From contig NZ_JAHREN010000001.1 in assembly GCF_019084075.1 (NCBI RefSeq), positions 1,151,501-1,215,500 on the forward strand: a stretch of 64,000 bases of DNA, given 5' to 3'. Shown here one piece after another: positions 28,275 through 37,150 of this stretch. Source of the DNA: Siccirubricoccus sp. G192 (GTDB lineage Bacteria > Pseudomonadota > Alphaproteobacteria > Acetobacterales > Acetobacteraceae). The translations under genes and the position numbers were made by a program. The notes under the pieces are model-generated. The model made no database searches, was not told where the DNA came from, and saw only the letters and a list, made by a program, of their open reading frames with translations. The stretch's first letter is position 1. Each line of letters begins with the position of its first letter.

Positions 28275-28793
28275 TCAGCAGAAGATGATGTCCGCGTCAG
28301 TATAGGGGACGAAATCCCGGTCGGCCTCGTTCGGCTCCATGTAGAAGCCGGTCTGCGCCGCTCCGAGAAAGTGCCACACCGTCATCAGACCAGCCTGGGT
28401 GCCGTTCGTGATCAGGGCCATGGGAGGGGCACCCCCGAAGACGGCGCCGCGGTGCGCGCCCCGGAGCCACTCGACCGCCTTGTCTGGTGTGGTGTGCAGC
28501 GTGGCCAGGGCCTTGTGGATCCCGATCACCAGGGAGATGCGCAGCAGGGTGTCGAGGGACAGGGTGAGGCCCGTGCCCGCCCGCCCGGCACGAACCCAGC
28601 CGCGGTAGGCGGACCTGGAAGGCAGGCCGAGCACCAGCAGCCGTTCCCGCTCGGTCAGCCGCCACAGGTCGGCGATGTTGCCGAAGACCCGGATGGCCGA
28701 GCCGCTGAGGCGGCGCCGGTTCGCGGCGGAGAAGCGCCGCTCCGGCGGCTCCGCTCCCTGGGGCGGCTCGTCTGTCGTACTCTCGGCAGCCAT
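28275..28793 (-). CDS. MbcA/ParS/Xre-type antitoxin-like protein
   Basis: A 172-residue protein. The N-terminal part has a divergent HTH (LTERERLLVLGLPSRSAYRGWV), followed by LSLDTLLRISLVIGIHKALATL, EWLRGAHRGAVFGGAPPMALI and a C-terminal tail. This order fits the Xre-MbcA-ParS toxin-binding domain (DUF2384) of antitoxins that pair with RES toxins. In RES systems the toxin normally follows directly. Downstream (below 28275) there is none, so this is either an orphan, a regulator, or paired with something unrecognised. Confidence 0.75.
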   Translation of the reverse strand: MAAESTTDEPPQGAEPPERRFSAANRRRLSGSAIRVFGNIADLWRLTERERLLVLGLPSRSAYRGWVRAGRAGTGLTLSLDTLLRISLVIGIHKALATLHTTPDKAVEWLRGAHRGAVFGGAPPMALITNGTQAGLMTVWHFLGAAQTGFYMEPNEADRDFVPYTDADIIFC

Positions 28794-28898
28794 GGCAGCA
28801 TCCTCGCTGGCGGTCCCCAGGCCGGCATTCCACCGGCCGCGCTCCTGTCGTCCGATGCCGGCACCAAGGCCGCTGCCAGCGTGGCCGCGGCCACGGCC

Positions 28899-30037
28899 TC
28901 AGCGCGCCGGCTTCCAGCCGAGCGCCCCCAGGTCGGCCAGTACCTCCTCGTCGAGGAGGCCGGTCGGACCGCTCCAGGCCCAGTCGAGATAGCTCCCCGC
29001 ATCGACCACCGAGGCCACGAGGTCGGCGGTGTCGCGCTGCCCACCCTCGAAGATCGTGCCGTCGGTGTGGCGCCAGGTGCTGTTCTCGAGCGCGGTGTAG
29101 AGCAGCCGGGCATAGACCTCGCTGCCCGCCGCCTTCCGCCGGATCTCCGCGCCCGCCAGGAGGTCCTCCTCGAGCGTGCGCGGGCGGACCTCGCCGGGCG
29201 GCCTGCCGTCGCCGCGCTCCGGCCCCTCGGCGGCGGGCGCATCGACGAAGACCAGGCGGTCGGGCTCAGGTCGTACCCGGCCGCGGCGCCAGACCCTGTC
29301 GCCGAGCGGCCGCGCCCACACCTGTTCCTCCCAGGGGCGCTCCTGCGGCGCCCCGGAGAACGGACCCGTGCGGCCGATGTCGAGGCGCCGGGCCTCGATC
29401 CCGCTCTGCACCACCGCGCCGCCGGCGCCAAGCAGGACGGCACCCTCCAGCCGTACGGGCTGTCCATCGAACAGGTGCAGCAGGGCGTCACCGCGGCGCT
29501 CCACCGCCTCGCGGGCCGCGCGCCTGGCCGCCAACTCGCGGAAGAAATCGCGCCGGGACGCGGTCCGCTCCGCCCGGTGCACCGGGTCAGCCTGCTCGGC
29601 GGCTCCGAGGAACGCCGCGGCTGCCGCCTGCGCCTGGCGCCGGGCGTCGGACGCGGCCCGGACCTGCTCCCAGCTCCACGGCTCCGGGGTAGCGCCGCCC
29701 GTCGCCACGAAAGCCAGGCCGGTGCCGTCCGGCGGCAGCAAGGCCCAGAGGGTGGTCGTAAGCCCGGCGGCGCTGCCCTCGAGCGCCAGCCGTGCGACAA
29801 GCCTCCACCCGCCCGAGGTGGTCGCGCCCGCCTCCACCGGCTCCCCGGCATCCAGGCGGCCCTGCAACACGACGGCGGCGCCGATCGCGGTGGCGGCGAT
29901 CCCGGTTCGGGCCTGCCACTCCGCTTCCCACGCCGCCGCTGCCTCCAGCTGGAGAGTCTCGCCAAGCCGCCTGCGGAGCTGGTGCAGCACCGCGGCCTCA
30001 TGCGGCGGCTCCGCCCAGGGACGGCCGCCATCGTCGA
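28899..30037 (-). pseudogene. unidentified protein, 5' end removed by IS66
   Basis: About 380 codons of convincing coding sequence reading in from the IS66 junction at 30037/30038 and ending GALGWKPAR. Recognisable features are a helical Ala/Arg segment (FFRELAARRAAREAVERRGDALL), a Trp-rich stretch (PWEEQVWARPLGDRVWRRG) and a C-terminal block with TWRHTDGTIFEGGQRDTADLV. I do not recognise the family. The start codon lies in the lost part. It is upstream of the MbcA/ParS-like gene on the same strand, so it could have been its partner. Confidence 0.6.
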
Positions 30038-30192
30038 GGAAGCAGCTGGAGGCAAACACCTTTCGCTGGCCGCCGATCGTGGATGGCACGCTGCGCCTGA
30101 CCGCAGTCGAGTTCGCCGCGCTGTTCTCCGGGATCGATTGGCGACGCGTGCAGGCGACACGGGAGATTCCCAAACCGAGCGTGCCCGCATAG
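30038..30192 (+). pseudogene. tnpB: IS66 TnpB, C-terminal fragment
   Basis: Only the last 50 or so codons remain, KQLEANTFRWPPIVDGTLRL to the end KPSVPA, nearly identical to the TnpB C-terminus of copy 1. Confidence 0.85.
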
Positions 30193-30205
30193 AATCGGCG
30201 GTACG

Positions 30206-31801
30206 ATGCGCGCCGCGGACAACGACACGCCGACACTGCCGGAGGATCCCGCAGCACTGCGCGCGCTGCTGGTCGAGACACGGGTGCTGGTCGACACGCT
30301 GACTGCCGAGCGCAACACGCTGTCATCCAGATGCGGCAGCGTGACCGCCGAACGCGACGCGCTGGTCGAGCGGAACGAGCGTCTCCGCCACCTGCTGCTG
30401 AAGCTGCAGCGCCGGCAGTTCGGGCGGAAGTCGGAGCAGCTGACCGACGAGCAACTGCAGTTCGCCTTCGAGGAGATCGAGGCGACGCTGGCCGAGAATG
30501 CCGCGGAGGCGGGCAAGCAGTCGCCGGCGACCCGCGAGCAGCAGAAGCAGCGCCGCCGGGCCGGCCGCGGCCGCCTGCCCGCGCACCTGCCGGAGATCGA
30601 GCAGGTGCTGGCGCCGGAGGCGACGACCTGCCCCTGCTGCCAGGGCCCGCTGGTCGAGATCGGCAGCGACACCGCCAGGCGGCTGGACGTGATCCCCGCC
30701 CAGTTCCGGGTCCTCGTGACCAGGCGCCCGAAGCTGGCCTGCAGGGCCTGTCCCGGCGTCGTGCTGCAGGCGCCAGCACCCGCCCGCCTGGTCGAGGGCG
30801 GCATGCCGACCGAGGCGACGGTCGCGCATGTCCTGGTGTCGCGCTACGCGGATCACCTGCCCCTGTATCGGCAGGCGCAGATCCTGGCGCGCCAGGGGAT
30901 CGAGATCGGCCGCGCGGTGCTTGCCGACTGGCTCGGCACGGCAGCCCGCGAGATCGCGCCCGTGGCGCGACGTATGCACGAGCTCCTGCAGACCTCGCCA
31001 CGCCTGTTTGCGGACGAGACCACGATGCCGGTGCTCGACCCGGGGCGCGGTCAGACGAAGAAGGGCTATGCCTGGGCAATCGCCCGCGATGACCGGCCCT
31101 GGGGCGGCACCGATCCACCGGCTGTCGTGTTCCACTACGCGCCAGGCCGCGGCGCCAAGCATCCGAAGGCGCTGCTGGCCGATTACCAGGGCATCCTGCA
31201 ATGCGATGGCTACGCCGCCTACAAGACGCTGGCCGCGGCCAAGGAGGGCATCACCCTCGCGTTCTGCTGGTCGCATGTACGAAGGGGGTTCATCGAGCTG
31301 GCCAAGGGCAACACCGCGCCGATCGCCACCGAGACGCTGCAGCGCATCGCCGCGCTCTACGCCATCGAGGCCGAAATCCGCGGCAAGCCGCCGGAGACCC
31401 GGCAGGCCGTCCGCCGGGCAAAGACCAAGCCACTGGTCGATGCGCTGTTCGCCTGGTTCGAGGACCAGCTCGCGCGCCTGCCCGGCGGCAGCCCGACCGC
31501 CAAGGCGATCCGCTATCCGCTGAACCACCGCGAGGGCCTGATCCAGTTCCTCGACGATGGCAGGATCGAGCTCGACACCAATGTGGTCGAGCGCGCCATC
31601 CGGCCCGTGTGCCTGAGCAGAAAGAACTCACTCTTTGCGTCCGGCGATGACGGCGGAACGCGGTGGTGCGCGGCAGCCTCGCTCGTCGAGACATGCAAAC
31701 TGAATGGCGTCGACCCGCAGCGCTACTTCACCGACCTGCTTACCCGCCTGGTCAATGGCTGGCCCAACGACCGTATCGACGAGCTGATGCCCTGGTGCTA
31801 G
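30206..31801 (+). CDS. tnpC: IS66-family transposase TnpC, intact
   Basis: A 531-residue TnpC. Domain order: N-terminal coiled-coil (RNTLSSRCGSVTAERDALV), zinc finger (TTCPCCQGPLVEI), helical linker, then a DDE core with RLFADETTMPVLDPG, LQCDGYAAYK and IELDTNVVERAIRP. This is the uninterrupted reference that shows where the serine element split copy 1. Complete, but without its TnpA and TnpB in cis. Confidence 0.94.
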   Translation: MRAADNDTPTLPEDPAALRALLVETRVLVDTLTAERNTLSSRCGSVTAERDALVERNERLRHLLLKLQRRQFGRKSEQLTDEQLQFAFEEIEATLAENAAEAGKQSPATREQQKQRRRAGRGRLPAHLPEIEQVLAPEATTCPCCQGPLVEIGSDTARRLDVIPAQFRVLVTRRPKLACRACPGVVLQAPAPARLVEGGMPTEATVAHVLVSRYADHLPLYRQAQILARQGIEIGRAVLADWLGTAAREIAPVARRMHELLQTSPRLFADETTMPVLDPGRGQTKKGYAWAIARDDRPWGGTDPPAVVFHYAPGRGAKHPKALLADYQGILQCDGYAAYKTLAAAKEGITLAFCWSHVRRGFIELAKGNTAPIATETLQRIAALYAIEAEIRGKPPETRQAVRRAKTKPLVDALFAWFEDQLARLPGGSPTAKAIRYPLNHREGLIQFLDDGRIELDTNVVERAIRPVCLSRKNSLFASGDDGGTRWCAAASLVETCKLNGVDPQRYFTDLLTRLVNGWPNDRIDELMPWC

Positions 31802-31864
31802 GCCGACTCGCAGGAGCCGCCCTCCTCAGCTGAGGGCGCCAAGGGTCCGTAGCCGCCGCTTACG

Positions 31865-32554
31865 CTGGAACGGGACACCGGCAATTTCGTCAAGGGCGCC
31901 GGCGGCACGGTGCTGGGCGCCACGCGCACGCCCTTCCCCGGCACCACGGACTTCTCCTCCTTCCTGGTGCAGGCGATGGCCGCGCGGCCGAAGGTGATCG
32001 GCCTGGCCAATGCCGGCTCCGACACCATCAACTGCATCAAGCAGGCGGCGGAATTCGGCTTGGCCAGGCGCGGTATCAGGCTGGCCTCGCTGCTGATGTT
32101 CCTGCCGGATGTGCATGCGCTCGGCCTGGCCACCGCGCAGGGTCTGATCTGCACCGAGACCTTCTATTGGGACCTCAATGAGCGGACCCGCGCCTTCTCG
32201 GCCCGGGTGCGCCCGCATATCGGCAGCAATGCGCTCTGCATGAACCACGCCGGCGGCTATGCCTCCGTGGTGCATTACCTGAAGGCGGTGGCGGATATGG
32301 GCGTGGCCGCCGCCAAGGCGAATGGTGCCGAGACCGTGGCGCGGATGAAGGCGATGCCCTGCGATGATGACTGCTTCGGCCCCGGCAGCATCCGCCCGGA
32401 TGGACGGAAGCTGCACCCGGCCTATCTGTTCGAGGTGAAGAAGCCGGAGGAGAGCCGCGGCCCCTTCGACTATTACAAGCTGCTGCAGACCACGGGCGGT
32501 GCCGAGGCCTTCCGACCGCTGGCCGAGGGCGGCTGCGCCCTGGTGCGGGCCTGA
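31865..32554 (+). pseudogene. LivK-type branched-chain amino acid/amide ABC receptor, N-terminus lost
   Basis: The frame opens at the IS66 edge with LERDTGNFVKGAGGTVLGATRTP and runs to TGA 32554 (230 codons). FLVQAMAARPKVIGLANAG and the later YWDLNERTRAF belong to the type-1 periplasmic-binding fold of LivK/AmiC-like receptors. The signal peptide and first lobe (about 170 residues) are missing, so the product would not be exported. No permease or ATPase genes lie nearby. Confidence 0.82.
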
Positions 32555-32606
32555 AGCAGGCGGGGCGGAAACGGCATGGCAGGACGCGGCGGCGCGGCTG
32601 CCAGTC

Positions 32607-32936
32607 TCAGCTGGCCCTGGGCGCCTCGGCCGCCCCGTCCACGCGCAGGATCTCGACACTGGGCGGGCTCCGCAGGATCTCGCTGAAGGCGCGCATCCAG
32701 GTGCCCTTGTCCTCACCCGGGCCGCCGCCGCGGTGGCGCAGTGACTCGAGCTGGTTGAGGTTGGTCAGCTCGACCTCGAATTGCAGCGCCGCTCCGCCCT
32801 CGCCGCGGGTGAGGGGCACAAGGAGGTGAGCGTTCAGCCCCTCCCGCCGCGCATTCTCCACTTCGCGGCGAATGAAATCCATGGCGCGGTCGCGGTCCAC
32901 GGGCATCAGGTCGTAGGAGAAACGGGCGAGATACAT
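32607..32936 (-). CDS. hypothetical protein with a likely ferredoxin-like fold
   Basis: A 109-residue protein from ATG 32936: MYLARFSYDLMPVDRDRAMDF, then a strand-rich middle (HLLVPLTRGEGGAALQFEVEL) and a helix before SVEILRVD. The strand-helix-strand order with a leading YLARFSYDL strand suggests a small dimeric alpha/beta-barrel type protein. Function unknown. Confidence 0.55.
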   Translation of the reverse strand: MYLARFSYDLMPVDRDRAMDFIRREVENARREGLNAHLLVPLTRGEGGAALQFEVELTNLNQLESLRHRGGGPGEDKGTWMRAFSEILRSPPSVEILRVDGAAEAPRAS

Positions 32937-33331
32937 TGCGGGCCTCCCGGTCGATGGGGCCATCGGCCTTGCGATGGCCCTCACCGCCCTGGAACGCCGG
33001 GCGGGCCTGCCCGATCCACCTCGCGCCGGCACTCTTCCGAACCCCATGGGCGCGAGGCTTGGAAGAACCGCTCCGTTGCGCCACCTGCGGGCCTTCCCGA
33101 GTCGTGCCGTTACGGGCACGAAGCGGGTGAAGGCCGCCGGCACCAGATTTACTCACCACCGGCTGCGGCGGCCTATGCGCCCAATCAGATGGCAGAGGCG
33201 GCGAGGAAAACGGCAGGCTTCACTCCGCACGCGCGCCGGAAAGCACGACCAGGCGTTGCAGCCACGCGGATTGCTCCGCCCAGGTCGCAGCATGGCCGCC
33301 CCGCCTCGGGCGCGGCCCGGATGGATACGGC

Positions 33332-35617
33332 CTATTCCCGCGCCATCACCGCCCGGCCGATGCCGTCGCCGTCCAGCACCTGGTCGTCATCCATGGTCAC
33401 CACCACCTTGATGAGCGATCCGCTGAACATAAAGGGCGCGTCGTAGCGCGAGACGGGCGAGCCGCGGTCGCAGCCGATGTCGAGGCCAGCCCAGGAAACG
33501 AAGTTGTAGAAGCCGAGCCGGGACTCGATCCGCCCGGCCGGCAGGCCATCGATCAGCAGCGTGAACTCGCTGATGCCCGGCCCTGTCGCCAGGCTGGGCT
33601 TCGGCTCGCGGCTCAGGCGGCGGACGCGCAGGCCGGCCACGTGCCGGCCCGGCGGAACAGGATGATCGGAGGTGACGATGACATGCTCGCTGCCGATGTT
33701 CATGTCATGGACCAGGTGCCCATCGCGCAGATAGAGGCTGTAGCCGGTCGTCGCATCGCCATGGGCGATGAGCACCCCGTTGGCGGCCGCATCGAATTCG
33801 GCATGCGCCTCGATGCGGTAGCTGCGGCTGCGGATGTCGGGAGCCACTTCGGTCGGCACGTGGCCGACGCCGGCATGGAACACGTAGCGCCGGCGCGCGC
33901 CGTGGAAGCGGGCGGCATTCTCGATGAAGCGCTGGCGGAAGCGGTCGTCGAGCGGCAGCACCTGGTGCTTCTCCGCCTCCCGCCACCACAGCGCGACCAG
34001 CTCGGCGAGCCTCGCGGGCTCACGGGTGGCGAGGTCATTGCTCTCGGAGAAATCCGTGTCGAGGTGGAACAGCTCCCAGCGGTCATCCTCGAAAGGCGTT
34101 TCCGGCGGGTGATAGGCGACCGCCTTCCACCCCTGATGCACGATGCCGCGATGGCCGAACATCTCGAAATACTGCGGCGTGGCCTTCGAGGGAGCCGCCG
34201 GATCCCCCAGGCTGGCGGCGAAGCTGGTGCCCTCCAGCGGCATCTGCGGCACGCCGTTCACCTGCTCTGGCGGCGCGACGCCGACAAGGTCGAGCAGCGT
34301 CGGCGCCAGGTCGCTGGCATGCACGAATTGGTGCCGCAACTCGCCGCGCGCCGCGATGCCCTTCGGCCAGGAGATCACCAGCGGGTCGCGGATGCCGCCG
34401 CCATGGGTATTCTGCTTGTAGCGCCGCAGCGGCGTGTTGGACGCCATGGCCCAGCCGAGGGGATAGTTGGCATAGGTGCCGGGGCTGCCGATATCCTCCA
34501 GCCGGGCCAGCTTCTCCGCCATCGGCTCCTCGCGCAGATTGCGCGGGCCGAGCAGGTTGACGCCGCCGAGCGGCCCGCCTTCCTGGCTGCCGCCATTGTC
34601 GGACAGCACCAGCACCAGCGTATCCTCGCGCAGGCCGGCCTGTTCGAGGAAGCCGATCAGCCGCGCCAGGTGGCGGTCGGCATGGTCCAGCATGCCGGCG
34701 AAGGCGGATTGCAGCCGGGTGAAGTAGCGCTGCTGCTCGGGGCCGTAGTCGGACCAGGGCCGCACGTCGTCGTTGCGCGGCGGCAGCGCCGTCCCCGGCG
34801 GGACGATCCCCATCGCCTTCTGCCGTGCCAGCCGCCGCTCCCGCTCGGCATCCCAGCCGTCCCGGAAGACACTGTCGTAGCTGCGGATGATGTCGGCCGG
34901 CGCCTGGTGCGGCGCATGCACCGCGCCCAGCGCCAGCCATAGCAGCCAGGGCTCGCCCGGCCGCTCCGCCGCATGGCCCGCGAGGAAGCGGATCGACTGG
35001 TCCACCAGGTCCTCGGTGAGGTGATAGCCCTCGGCGGGCGTCCGCGGCGGCTCGATGGTCGAGTTGTCGCGCACCAGTTCCGGCGTGTACTGGTCCGTCG
35101 CGGCGTCCATGAAGCCGTAGTAGCGGTCGAAGCCGCGGGCCAGGGGCCAGCCGTCGAAAGGGCCGGTGCTGCCGCTTTCGGTCAGCGGCGTGACATGCCA
35201 CTTGCCCACCATGTAGTTGCGGTAGCCATGCGGGCGCAGCATTTCCGCGAGCGTCCCGGCCTCCCTGGCGATCTTGCCGCGATAGCCGGGATAGCCGCTG
35301 TCGAAATTGGCCAGGCTGCCGACGCCGGCGGAATGGTGGTTGCGGCCGGTGAGCAGCGCCGTGCGCGTGGTGGAGCACATGGCGGTGGTGTGGAAGCCGG
35401 TGTAGCGCAGGCCCTCGGCCGCCATCCGGTCGATGGTCGGCGTGCGGACCGGCGAGCCGAAGCAGCCGAAATCGGAGAAGCCCGCATCGTCGAACAGCAC
35501 GAGCAGGATATTGGGCGCGCCCTCCGGCGCCTGCGGCGGCGCTCTCCAGGATGGGGTGGAGTCCCGGTAGCTGAGGCCGATCCGGCCAGGCCCGGATGCG
35601 CTGCTCTCCTCGGCCAT
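33332..35617 (-). CDS. arylsulfatase-type sulfatase
   Basis: A 761-residue sulfatase of the type I formylglycine family. ATG 35617 follows GGGGGAGGAAGCGG. Metal ligands start in LLVLFDDAGFSDFG (Asp43, Asp44). The maturation motif is CSTTRTALLTGRNHH with Cys81 to become formylglycine. It reads C-x-T-x-R where C-x-P-x-R or C-x-S-x-R is usual, so recognition by the maturase may differ. GKWHVTPL and VLSDNGGSQEGGP are also present. A beta-rich C-terminal domain of about 200 residues follows. No signal peptide, so probably cytoplasmic. Confidence 0.9.
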   Translation of the reverse strand: MAEESSASGPGRIGLSYRDSTPSWRAPPQAPEGAPNILLVLFDDAGFSDFGCFGSPVRTPTIDRMAAEGLRYTGFHTTAMCSTTRTALLTGRNHHSAGVGSLANFDSGYPGYRGKIAREAGTLAEMLRPHGYRNYMVGKWHVTPLTESGSTGPFDGWPLARGFDRYYGFMDAATDQYTPELVRDNSTIEPPRTPAEGYHLTEDLVDQSIRFLAGHAAERPGEPWLLWLALGAVHAPHQAPADIIRSYDSVFRDGWDAERERRLARQKAMGIVPPGTALPPRNDDVRPWSDYGPEQQRYFTRLQSAFAGMLDHADRHLARLIGFLEQAGLREDTLVLVLSDNGGSQEGGPLGGVNLLGPRNLREEPMAEKLARLEDIGSPGTYANYPLGWAMASNTPLRRYKQNTHGGGIRDPLVISWPKGIAARGELRHQFVHASDLAPTLLDLVGVAPPEQVNGVPQMPLEGTSFAASLGDPAAPSKATPQYFEMFGHRGIVHQGWKAVAYHPPETPFEDDRWELFHLDTDFSESNDLATREPARLAELVALWWREAEKHQVLPLDDRFRQRFIENAARFHGARRRYVFHAGVGHVPTEVAPDIRSRSYRIEAHAEFDAAANGVLIAHGDATTGYSLYLRDGHLVHDMNIGSEHVIVTSDHPVPPGRHVAGLRVRRLSREPKPSLATGPGISEFTLLIDGLPAGRIESRLGFYNFVSWAGLDIGCDRGSPVSRYDAPFMFSGSLIKVVVTMDDDQVLDGDGIGRAVMARE

Positions 35618-35796
35618 GATGCCGCTTCCTCCCCCTTTGGGCCAGCGGGCCCGGCCCGGCGATTCCCCGCCCAGCTTGCCGGCCCCGGATGCGGCTGGCA
35701 ACGCGTTGCCGGCGCGCGCCATGGCGAATGAGGCTGGCATTGCCCCGGGAAATGCGATGACATGCCTGGAACGACACGCCGCAAGGGGAGGATCCG

Positions 35797-36769
35797 GTGC
35801 CGATGCAGCCACTGATGCTGGCGCGCCGCAGCCTGCTGGGCGGGGTGCTGGCCGCCCCGGCCATGGCGCAGACAGCCTGGCCGGATCGGCCGGTGCGGCT
35901 GGTGGTGCCCTTCGCCCAGGGCGGCCCGATGGACATCATGGCCCGGCTGCTGGGCGAGCATCTGCAGCAGGCGCTGGGCCGCCCCTTCGTGCCGGATTTC
36001 CGCACCGGCGCGGGCGGCAACCTCGGAGCGCAGCAGGTCGCGCAGGCGGCAGCCGATGGCTACACGCTGCTGGTGACGATCGACACGGTGATGACCGTCA
36101 ATGCCACGCTCTACCCCCGGGCGGGCTTCGACCCGGTGCAGGACTTCACCCCGATCGGCCTGCTGGCGCGGATGTCGAGCGTCGTGACGGTGCCGGCGGC
36201 CTTGCCGGTTGCCGATATCGCCGGGCTGGTCGCCCTGGGGCGCGAGCGCCCGCTGACCTACGGCTCCGCCGGGGTCGGCGTGCCCGCGCATCTCTACGGC
36301 GAATTCCTGCGGATGCTGACCGGAGCGCAATTGGAGCACGTGCCCTTCCGTGGCCTCGGCCCCGCGGTGACCGAGCTGCTCGCCGGGCGGCTCGACCTGA
36401 TCGTGGCGCTGCTGCCCGGCGTGGCGCAGCACATCGCGGCAGGCCGGCTGCGTCCGCTGGCATCGACCGGCGCGGCGCGCTCACCATTCCTGCCGGAGGT
36501 GCCGACACTCGCCGAGACGATCGCGCCGGGCTTCGACACCAGCACCTGGTTCGGCGTCTACGGTCCCCGTGGCCTGCCACCCGCGATCGAGGCCATCCTG
36601 GTGCGTGAGGTGGCGCGGTTCTCCGCCAGCCCTCCGGTGCGTGAGCGCCTGGCGCCGCTGGCCTTCGAGCCTGCCACCGCCAGCCCGGATGAGCTGCGCC
36701 GGTTGCAGGCGCGCGACACCCGGGAATTGGGCACGCGTGATCCGCGAAGCCCGCATCACCGTCGAATAG
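35797..36769 (+). pseudogene. Bug-family receptor with a 3' frameshift
   Basis: A TctC/Bug receptor of about 323 residues: signal peptide (MLARRSLLGGVLAAPAMA), then TAWPDRPVRLVVPFAQGGPMD, RTGAGGNLG and ADGYTLL. GTG 35797 or ATG 35803 are both near AGGGGAGG. At GAATTGGG (36725-36731) one extra T throws the frame. The correct end, WARVIREARITVE with TAG 36767-36769, lies in the next frame. Taken literally the protein would be fused to the downstream 102-residue protein. Confidence 0.85.
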
Positions 36770-36798
36770 CCAGCCCCACCATTCAAGGACAAGCGCCC

Positions 36799-37107
36799 AT
36801 GCTGTTCCTGGTCATCAGCGAGCCGCGGCCGGAGCCGCCCAGCGCCATTGCGGCGCGCCGGCAGGACTACTGGCGCTGGATCGAGCCGCTGATCGCTTCC
36901 GGCGAGGCCCGGTCCGTGCATGCCCGCGTCGGCCGCGGCGCCGTGGTGCTGTTCGATGTCCCCAGCAATGAGGGGCTGCATCGCCGGCTGAATGAATGGG
37001 CCGATATCATCCCGGCGCAGTTCTCGGTCTATCCGCTCGTCGACCCGGCGGCAGCCCAGGGCTTTCTGGCCGATCAGCGCTCCGCGGGCAGGGCTGCCCC
37101 GGCATGA
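36799..37107 (+). CDS. small protein resembling muconolactone-isomerase-type barrels
   Basis: A 102-residue protein beginning MLFLVISEPRPEPPSAIAARR, with WRWIEPLIASGEARSVHARVGRGAVVLFDV and HRRLNEWADIIPAQFSVYPLVD. The layout fits dimeric alpha/beta-barrel proteins of the muconolactone isomerase / YciI sort, often found beside Bug receptors. AAGGACAAGCGCCC precedes the ATG. In the sequence as given the upstream frame reads straight into it, which I attribute to the frameshift in the receptor gene. Confidence 0.7.
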   Translation: MLFLVISEPRPEPPSAIAARRQDYWRWIEPLIASGEARSVHARVGRGAVVLFDVPSNEGLHRRLNEWADIIPAQFSVYPLVDPAAAQGFLADQRSAGRAAPA

Positions 37108-37150
37108 CTGGGGCAGCGGAGGCTGAACGCTTCCCCTGAACGGCCGCAGG

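Larger units (their letters stand above)
30038..31863 (+). mobile_element. IS66-family element, copy 2, 5'-truncated
   Basis: Homology to copy 1 starts inside tnpB at AAGCAGCTGGAGG (about 30038) and runs to the terminal repeat GCCGCCGCTTAC at 31863. tnpA and most of tnpB, with the left end, are gone. The left junction is with the unidentified gene at 28899, and the right junction with a beheaded LivK-type gene, so the element marks a rearrangement. Confidence 0.85.

Noticed and set aside
28098..30302. 734-codon plus-strand frame across 28-30 kb
   Set aside because: Composition is that of a shadow frame; it ends in reversed IS66 sequence, and the minus strand carries the recognisable or more protein-like genes.
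28899..31118. 739-codon minus-strand frame joining the unknown gene to IS66
   Set aside because: The first 350 codons are antisense to TnpC and TnpB; only the part left of 30038 is credible coding sequence.
35182..36432. Long minus-strand frames over the sulfatase start and Bug receptor
   Set aside because: Antisense or out-of-frame shadows with biased Arg/Pro/Ala content and no motifs.
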